The translations under genes were made by a program, and so were the position numbers. Below are positions 59,146-64,000 of a stretch of DNA of 64,000 nt, piece after piece. How positions within the stretch are numbered: the stretch's first letter is position 1; every line of letters starts with the position of its first letter. Where the stretch lies: positions 1-64,000 of the forward strand of contig NZ_BCUY01000007.1 in assembly GCF_001591465.1 (NCBI RefSeq). The letters run 5' to 3'. The notes below the pieces were generated by a model. It was not told the origin of the DNA and did no database searches. It saw only the letters and a program-made list of their open reading frames with translations. Source of the DNA: Cytobacillus firmus NBRC 15306 (GTDB lineage Bacteria; Bacillota; Bacilli; Bacillales; Cytobacillaceae).

Positions 59146-60516
59146 ATGGAATCAGTTAAGGAAACAGCACTGCAGAAACCGCAGCAGCCTAACACGGCTC
59201 TGTACAGGACGATCTGGAGATGGCATTTTTATGCGGGCATTATATTTGCCCCATTCCTGATTATCCTTGCGGTAACCGGCGCCATCTATTTGTTTAAGCC
59301 GCAAATCGAGGGTGTCCTGTATCAGGATTATTACCAAGTCACCCCTCAGGGTGAAAAAATTTCTGCTTCACAGCAGATTGAAGAAGCGAAGAAGCTTTAT
59401 CCGGATGCAGCAGTGACGGTATACCGTCCCGGGGAAAGCGCAGATCGTTCCAGTGAAGTTGGTATTGTGAATAACGATGAATCGCTTACTGTATTTATCA
59501 ATCCTTATACAGGTGAGTCCCTCGGGGAATTAAACAGCGAAGACCGGATTATAGATAAAATTGAAGAGTTTCATGGGGAACTGATGGCCGGCACGCTGGG
59601 AGACCGGATAGTGGAGCTTGCGGCCTGCTGGGCAGTTGTGCTGATTGTAACGGGGCTGTATTTATGGTTTCCGAAGAAAAAGCCTGGCATGGGTGGCGTG
59701 CTTTTCCCGCGTCTGAATAGAGGGAAAAAAACATTCAGAAGAGATTTGCATGCGGTACCTGCCTTTTGGGTCACAGCCGGGATGCTCTTTTTAATCATGA
59801 CAGGACTCCCATGGTCCGGATTCTGGGGCACGAACTTTCAGTCGATGACAACTAATACCGGGCAAGGTTACCCTCCTGCGATCTGGGTTGGAAGCGGACC
59901 CCAGTCAACCATCCAAACGAAAGACATTGCTGATGTTCCATGGGCAGCCGAAAATTTTGTCGTGCCTGCTTCGGACATTCAGGGATTCATCCGCCTGCCG
60001 ATTGATGATGTAGTATCTATTGCGGAACGTGAAGGAGTGCATCCAAGTTATTCAATCTATATTCCGCAGGATAAATCGGGTGTATACACTCTATCCGCCT
60101 TCCCGCCAAAAGCGCAGGATGAGATTACGATGCATATCGATCAATACACAGGTGCAGTTTTGACGGATTACCGCTATGACAATTATGGCTGGATCGGGAA
60201 AATGGTCGCGTGGGGAATTACGCTTCATAAGGGAACACAATTTGGTCTGATTAACCAATTAATCAGTTTTTTCATCTGCCTTGGCATCATCCTTGTGGCG
60301 GTAAGCGGCTATTATCTGTGGCTCAAACGCAAGCCGAAAAAAGACATCGGCGCACCCAAAACAGCTGGGTTTAACAACACAAAGGGATTCTTCCTTCTGT
60401 TAATTGCCATGGGAATCCTCTTCCCATTAGTCGGCTTATCGATCATCGCTGTTTTGATGATTGACTTAATCTTGATCCGGAGAATACCTGCGTTGAAGAG
60501 GTTTCTGAATGCGTAA
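59146..60516 (+). CDS. PepSY-associated membrane protein
   Basis: 456 residues from the ATG at 59146, with GAGGAG about 10 nt upstream (the longer frame has no site). Four membrane segments are spaced as in PepSY_TM proteins (near 25-50, 180-205, 230-255, and the C-terminal end), with extracytoplasmic PepSY domains between them. HFYAGIIFAPFLIILAVTG and DLHAVPAFWVTAGM carry conserved His residues that may bind haem or metal. Members are linked to iron or copper uptake and membrane electron transfer. It overlaps the FixH-like lipoprotein gene region and is probably co-transcribed with it. Confidence 0.85.
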   Translation: MESVKETALQKPQQPNTALYRTIWRWHFYAGIIFAPFLIILAVTGAIYLFKPQIEGVLYQDYYQVTPQGEKISASQQIEEAKKLYPDAAVTVYRPGESADRSSEVGIVNNDESLTVFINPYTGESLGELNSEDRIIDKIEEFHGELMAGTLGDRIVELAACWAVVLIVTGLYLWFPKKKPGMGGVLFPRLNRGKKTFRRDLHAVPAFWVTAGMLFLIMTGLPWSGFWGTNFQSMTTNTGQGYPPAIWVGSGPQSTIQTKDIADVPWAAENFVVPASDIQGFIRLPIDDVVSIAEREGVHPSYSIYIPQDKSGVYTLSAFPPKAQDEITMHIDQYTGAVLTDYRYDNYGWIGKMVAWGITLHKGTQFGLINQLISFFICLGIILVAVSGYYLWLKRKPKKDIGAPKTAGFNNTKGFFLLLIAMGILFPLVGLSIIAVLMIDLILIRRIPALKRFLNA

Positions 60517-60541
60517 GTTTAGGATAAGGGAGTCTAATGCC

Positions 60542-61003
60542 GTGAAAAAATATATCTTTATGATCCTGCTGCTGTCTTTTCTGAGTGCATGTTCACTTGA
60601 TGAGAATACAGCAGAGCTTTACAAACAGGAAACTCCGCTGAAACTGGAAATACAAACACCGGACACTTTTACAGCTGGAGAACAGGAAACAATTAAAGCC
60701 ACTCTCACACAGGACGGCAAACCGGCCGATCATGCTGATTTTGTTCATTTCGAAATTTGGAAGCAGGACGGCACTGTCCAATATGGGATGGAGGAAGCAG
60801 TCAATGAGGGCGGGGGCGTCTACAGCATCAGCAAGGACTTTGACAAGGATGGGCTCTACTTTGTAAAAGTGCATGCCCAGCAAGGCGATAGCCTGATCAT
60901 GCCGCAAAAGCAGTTTATTGTAGGGGAGCTGTCGAAAAGCGACTTGGATTTCCTGCAAGAAGGAACAGGCAGGCAGGAAACGGGGCAGGGTCACCATCAT
61001 TAA
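60542..61003 (+). CDS. FixH/YtkA-like lipoprotein
   Basis: 153 residues from a GTG at 60542 (AAGGGAG upstream). A lipoprotein signal ends in LLLSFLSAC, and the mature part is a beta-rich YtkA-like domain (LKLEIQTPDTFTAGEQETI, FVHFEIW, YFVKVHA). A short HHH tail follows. Such proteins are often found with copper or PepSY membrane proteins. It is followed by a clear terminator. Confidence 0.85.
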   Translation: MKKYIFMILLLSFLSACSLDENTAELYKQETPLKLEIQTPDTFTAGEQETIKATLTQDGKPADHADFVHFEIWKQDGTVQYGMEEAVNEGGGVYSISKDFDKDGLYFVKVHAQQGDSLIMPQKQFIVGELSKSDLDFLQEGTGRQETGQGHHH

Positions 61004-61022
61004 GGAAAGACGGAGAAAAAAC

Positions 61023-61068
61023 AAAAGGGCAGAAATGACTGTAAAGGCTGTCACTTCTGCCCTTTAAT
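61023..61068 (+). terminator. Terminator after the FixH-like gene
   Basis: AAAGGGCAGAA and TTCTGCCCTTT form a perfect 11-bp stem with a smaller TGAC/GTCA extension, then TAATAT. Confidence 0.85.
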
Positions 61069-61098
61069 ATAATTATAAATGGACTGTCATCCAATCAC

Positions 61099-62220
61099 TT
61101 AATCCACAACCGGAAACCACCCCGGAGTGTTCACAATTGCCTGCCAGAGCGGATCCGGGATAACCAGTTTCTCCTGATCCTTCTTGGATAAAGTGGTGGC
61201 AATTTCAGATTCTTTTCCATCCTGCACCTTTTGCACCCAATCCGGCTCCATAATCAGTTCCCGGCCTAGAGCAACCATGGCCACTCCCGTTTCCATTGCT
61301 TTTACGGCTTCATCAGGAGTATGGATCGACCCTACTCCTATTAGCGGCAGGCGGTTATTAATTTTTTCTAACAGATGCTGAATTCTCGGCTTAGCTTCAT
61401 CAGCCCCGCGTCTTGGCTTGGACCAGAACTCCATCAGGGAGACATGAAGGTAGTCCAGCCCTTTATCTGACAGCACATCGACTAATTGAAGAGTATCTTC
61501 CATTGTGATCCCTGGATCGGTCGGTTCTTCCGGAGAAAAACGGTATCCGACAATGAACGGCTCCTTTGCATGTTCTTTTACTGCTTTTTGAACTGCATCT
61601 ACCACAGCAAGAGGGAACGTCATGCGCTTCTCAAGGCTGCCTCCGAATTGGTCCTCACGGCGATTTGAATGCGGAGAAAAGAATTGCTGAATTAAGTAGC
61701 CATTGGCGCCATGGATTTCAACGCCATCATAGCCTGCCTGGATGGCCCGGCGGGCAGTCTCGCCGAAAGCAGCAATGATATCCTCCACTTCTTTTTCCGT
61801 CAGTGCTCTTGGCGTATTGCTGCTCCCTTCAGACGCAACCGCACTCGCACTTACTGTTTCGCCATTTGGAACGAGCTCAGGAGGGCATTCCCTCCCGCCA
61901 TGAAAGATCTGCAGAATGGCTTTGGTACCCTGTTCTTTAATGCTGGATGCCAGTCTCGAAAGACTTGGAATCATCCCGTCATGATCGCCGCCAAATTCAC
62001 CATGGAATCCCTTTCCGTTGGCTGTCACATATGTACAGGCCGTAATCACCATTCCGGCCCCTTTGGAACGGCGTACATAATAATCGATCTCGGCATCTGA
62101 CACCGTTCCATCCGGATGGGAGGAGAAATTGGTCATTGGTGCCAGGACCACCCTGTTTTTTAACTCCACATTATTTTTTAACTGAAGAGATTCTAATAAA
62201 GGTTTATAGCTTGGATTCAT
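61099..62220 (-). CDS. NADH:flavin oxidoreductase of the old yellow enzyme family
   Basis: 373 residues from the ATG at 62220 (GAGGAGTG upstream); the longer frame to 62292 has no ribosome binding site. The TIM-barrel OYE fold shows LAPMTNFSSHPDG, LQIFHGGRE and the active-site region GVEIHGANGYLIQQFFSP, with the phosphate-binding GVGSIHTPDEAV. It reduces activated alkenes or xenobiotics with FMN. The physiological substrate is not evident. Confidence 0.92.
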   Translation of the reverse strand: MNPSYKPLLESLQLKNNVELKNRVVLAPMTNFSSHPDGTVSDAEIDYYVRRSKGAGMVITACTYVTANGKGFHGEFGGDHDGMIPSLSRLASSIKEQGTKAILQIFHGGRECPPELVPNGETVSASAVASEGSSNTPRALTEKEVEDIIAAFGETARRAIQAGYDGVEIHGANGYLIQQFFSPHSNRREDQFGGSLEKRMTFPLAVVDAVQKAVKEHAKEPFIVGYRFSPEEPTDPGITMEDTLQLVDVLSDKGLDYLHVSLMEFWSKPRRGADEAKPRIQHLLEKINNRLPLIGVGSIHTPDEAVKAMETGVAMVALGRELIMEPDWVQKVQDGKESEIATTLSKKDQEKLVIPDPLWQAIVNTPGWFPVVD

Positions 62221-62383
62221 ATAAATCACTCCTCTTTTTCGTTCAACCCTAGTTTGTATAATTTTTACGTAAAATAAACTGACAGCAAACAATACTGTAA
62301 TGTTATATGTTACAGTTTAGGAAGTCAATTATTTGAATCACACCGTTCCCAATGGAACAGAGGAAGAAGGAACAGAGAAGGAA

Positions 62384-62410
62384 CAGAGGGACAGGTCCCA
62401 TGTCCCTCTG
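62384..62410. repeat. Short inverted repeat CAGAGGGACA / TGTCCCTCTG
   Basis: A perfect 10-bp stem with the loop GGTCCCA. It sits next to several AACAGAGGGA-like repeats just beyond the end of the Gre-like gene and has no T run, so it is more like a mobile palindromic element than a terminator. Confidence 0.5.
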
Positions 62411-62418
62411 CTAAAGGC

Positions 62419-62859
62419 TTATTCCTGGTCCCAGGATATATTTTCAATGACCACATCCAGCTGGCCGCTTGGGATCATAAGTGACGTTTTTTCTCCCAGA
62501 TTTTTTAACAGAAGCTGCCTGCCAACCGGAGACAGGAACGAGATACAGCCATTATCCGGGTCTGACTCTTCCGGGAGGCAAATATGATAAACTTCCCGAT
62601 CATCCTCCCCGTCAAATAATACGGTAACCTTTGTTCCAATCAATACTTTCCGCAAAGGCTGTTCCGCCGGCGCCTGATTACAAAGCTCAATGTATTGCTC
62701 TACTTCCCTTACATAAACACTGAGAAAATCCTTTCTCCGCTCCTTCAGCGGAGTCGAAGAAAGGTAAAGGCCATTCATGTCCTGATGATTTTCATCAATA
62801 TACGTCAGCTGTTTAACAAAGAATTCTTTTTCAGTGAGAGCCTCTAGACTATGGTTCAT
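62419..62859 (-). CDS. GreA/GreB-family transcript factor domain protein
   Basis: 146 residues from the ATG at 62859 (GGGGG upstream). The C-terminal FKBP-like GreA_GreB domain is recognisable (IGTKVTVLFDG, ISFLSPVGRQLLLKNLGEK). The N-terminal part is helical but shorter and lacks the classic two acidic tip residues, so RNA cleavage stimulation is uncertain; it may be an Rnk-like modulator of RNA polymerase. Confidence 0.8.
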   Translation of the reverse strand: MNHSLEALTEKEFFVKQLTYIDENHQDMNGLYLSSTPLKERRKDFLSVYVREVEQYIELCNQAPAEQPLRKVLIGTKVTVLFDGEDDREVYHICLPEESDPDNGCISFLSPVGRQLLLKNLGEKTSLMIPSGQLDVVIENISWDQE

Positions 62860-63039
62860 AATAGATAACCCCCTGCTCGGATCAAACACCCTGCAAAACA
62901 TCAATTTTACTGTCATTTTCCATGCACCATCCTTTTTTGAATATATAAAAAGCAGACCTTTCCCATTTATAAAAGAAAGGTCTACTATATATTAACAACA
63001 TAGCATATAAACACCTGAAAAGCCAGCTGACTTATGCGA

Positions 63040-63417
63040 TCATTGGCAAACCCCGAGCGGATTCCCATCAGGATCGAAGAATGTAAAAAATCTCGTGGTC
63101 CCTTCCCCGCCAATCGGATTTACGTTTACACCCTTCTCAAGTAAAAGCTTATGAGTTTCTTCAATATCTTCCGGAATGAAGTTATAATATTTTCCCACGC
63201 CAAACTGATTTTCCGGAAACTTCATCGGCTGATGAGGACTGATTCTGACAAGGCAGACGACAGTTTGCGCATGATCCCCAATCCGCATGACAGCTGCCTC
63301 TTTTTCCATGTAAATCAGCTGAAATCCCAATACCTCTTCATACCAGCCTGCTGATAGCTCAGGGTTTTTGACCGGTATAAAAATTCCTTCCACGCCTTTT
63401 AGCAGCGGCTTGCTCAT
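63040..63417 (-). CDS. VOC-superfamily protein (glyoxalase/dioxygenase fold)
   Basis: 125 residues from the ATG at 63417 (AAAGGAGAG upstream). The beta-alpha-beta-beta-beta repeats are clear (IFIPVKNPELSAGWYEEVLGF and RFFTFFDPDGNPLGV). This is a single-domain VOC protein; substrate unknown. Members bind metal-dependent small molecules or antibiotics. Confidence 0.88.
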   Translation of the reverse strand: MSKPLLKGVEGIFIPVKNPELSAGWYEEVLGFQLIYMEKEAAVMRIGDHAQTVVCLVRISPHQPMKFPENQFGVGKYYNFIPEDIEETHKLLLEKGVNVNPIGGEGTTRFFTFFDPDGNPLGVCQ

Positions 63418-63632
63418 TAGAATCTCTCCTTTTAAATTTCCTATTTCCTTAGCCATCCTATTACTTCTCTCTTTGTATTATTTTTCCTTTATTATTTTCC
63501 TGTCCAAAGTTTGCTCGGCTTCTGACTCATCCGCACCGATTTCCCCTTATATTGTCCGAACAGAGAGACGGGCCCGCTCTGAATACTTTCCCAAATTTTA
63601 AGCACTCTAATTGTGTATGGGAGGTGAAGGAT

Positions 63633-63782
63633 TTGCCGCGTCAGAACAATAAATCAGAGAAACAGAAAACAAATTCCGCTGCAGTAAACCGTCAGGGTTC
63701 AGGATCAGAATATGAAAAAGAACGTGCCGGGAATGTGGAAGGGTACGGTCAGCCCTACCCGGAAAATGGAGCTAAACAGTAA
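63633..63782 (+). CDS. Small hydrophilic protein, possibly spore-related
   Basis: 49 residues from a TTG with GGGAGG 8 nt upstream. The sequence is rich in Asn, Gln, Lys and Glu with no hydrophobic core (NSAAVNRQGSGSEYEKE). Such composition occurs in minor small acid-soluble spore proteins, but I cannot assign a family. It is followed by a perfect palindromic terminator, which supports it being a real gene. Confidence 0.55.
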   Translation: MPRQNNKSEKQKTNSAAVNRQGSGSEYEKERAGNVEGYGQPYPENGAKQ

Positions 63783-63790
63783 TGATGGAT

Positions 63791-63820
63791 AAGAGTGAAT
63801 TAAACGTTAATTCACTCTTT
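63791..63820. terminator. Bidirectional terminator
   Basis: AAGAGTGAATTAA (63791-63803), loop ACG, TTAATTCACTCTT (63807-63819): a perfect 13-bp stem. It lies between convergent genes. Confidence 0.88.
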
Positions 63821-64000
63821 ATAGATTGCCTTCACCACTTTGGATGCCTTCTCTGCAGGCTTTTTCCACACCAGGGTTAAACCGATCCCCACTGCAGTGA
63901 CGAAAGCTGCGAAATAGTAAGGATAGTTAATGTCGATATCAAACAGCATCCCTCCTATAATAGGTCCGCTGATATTCGCAAGGCTTGTAAACATCGAATT
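63812..64000 (-). CDS. C-terminal end of an MFS transporter (partial)
   Basis: At least 62 residues, open to the window edge. SGPIIGGMLFDI, a second hydrophobic helix (YYFAAFVTAVGIGLTLVW) and a basic tail are typical of the last two membrane segments of major facilitator proteins. The 5' part lies outside the window, so the substrate cannot be judged. Confidence 0.75.
   Translation of the reverse strand, partial: NSMFTSLANISGPIIGGMLFDIDINYPYYFAAFVTAVGIGLTLVWKKPAEKASKVVKAIYKE

Overview
The window looks like a chromosomal segment of a spore-forming Bacillaceae (Bacillus/Cytobacillus/Mesobacillus-like). Supporting signs are strong GGAGG ribosome binding sites, frequent GTG/TTG starts, moderate GC, a Bacillus-type LexA box, a Mta-type MerR regulator, an RsbR paralogue and an HtpX protease. 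No rRNA, tRNA, CRISPR array, insertion sequence or origin was seen. Species cannot be fixed from the sequence alone.

Region 1 (1-2.3 kb): a Cys-rich CKKC-repeat protein, a small membrane protein, a Mta/TipAS regulator, and an intergenic repeat.

Region 2 (2.3-22.9 kb) is the main attraction: a lanthipeptide locus carrying two complete modification systems. A class I set (LanB dehydratase, LanT exporter, LanC cyclase) and a class II set (LanM synthetase, LanT with C39 leader peptidase) share one locus. It also holds a second stand-alone LanC, a LanFEG immunity exporter, a two-component system with its own ABC exporter, and an EpiQ-like regulator that seems to start at an ATA codon. The two precursor peptides sit back to back and are divergently transcribed from a 215-bp region full of CTTAAG motifs. 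One is class I with nisin-type lipid II-binding rings. The other is class II and resembles the beta peptides of two-component lantibiotics. My hypothesis is a two-peptide lantibiotic whose halves are made by different enzyme classes.

Region 3 (23-30.4 kb): a gene pair around a LexA box, a small acyl-CoA module with its MerR regulator and operator, a truncated aminoglycoside adenylyltransferase and other gene fragments, a DUF1836 protein and htpX.

Region 4 (30.4-38.9 kb): a complete type II Wadjet (jetABCD) anti-plasmid operon next to a frameshifted HepT-type HEPN toxin gene.

Region 5 (39-46 kb): a methyltransferase, an RsbR-like STAS protein, a sodium:neurotransmitter symporter, six tandem 52-bp repeats, and the kynA-kynB-kynU tryptophan catabolic genes opposite a TetR regulator.

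Region 6 (46-56.8 kb): a sigma-54-dependent catabolic operon of seven genes. It has two DUF917/HyuA pairs, a hydantoin-racemase-like enzyme, an NCS1 permease and a dipeptidase, and its bEBP activator lies just upstream. A clear -24/-12 promoter is visible.

Region 7 (57-59 kb): four adjacent decayed genes (htrA, prsA, ABC permease, ABC ATPase). The window ends (59-64 kb) with PepSY and FixH-like proteins, an OYE-family reductase, a GreA/GreB-like factor, a VOC protein, a small hydrophilic protein and the tail of an MFS transporter.
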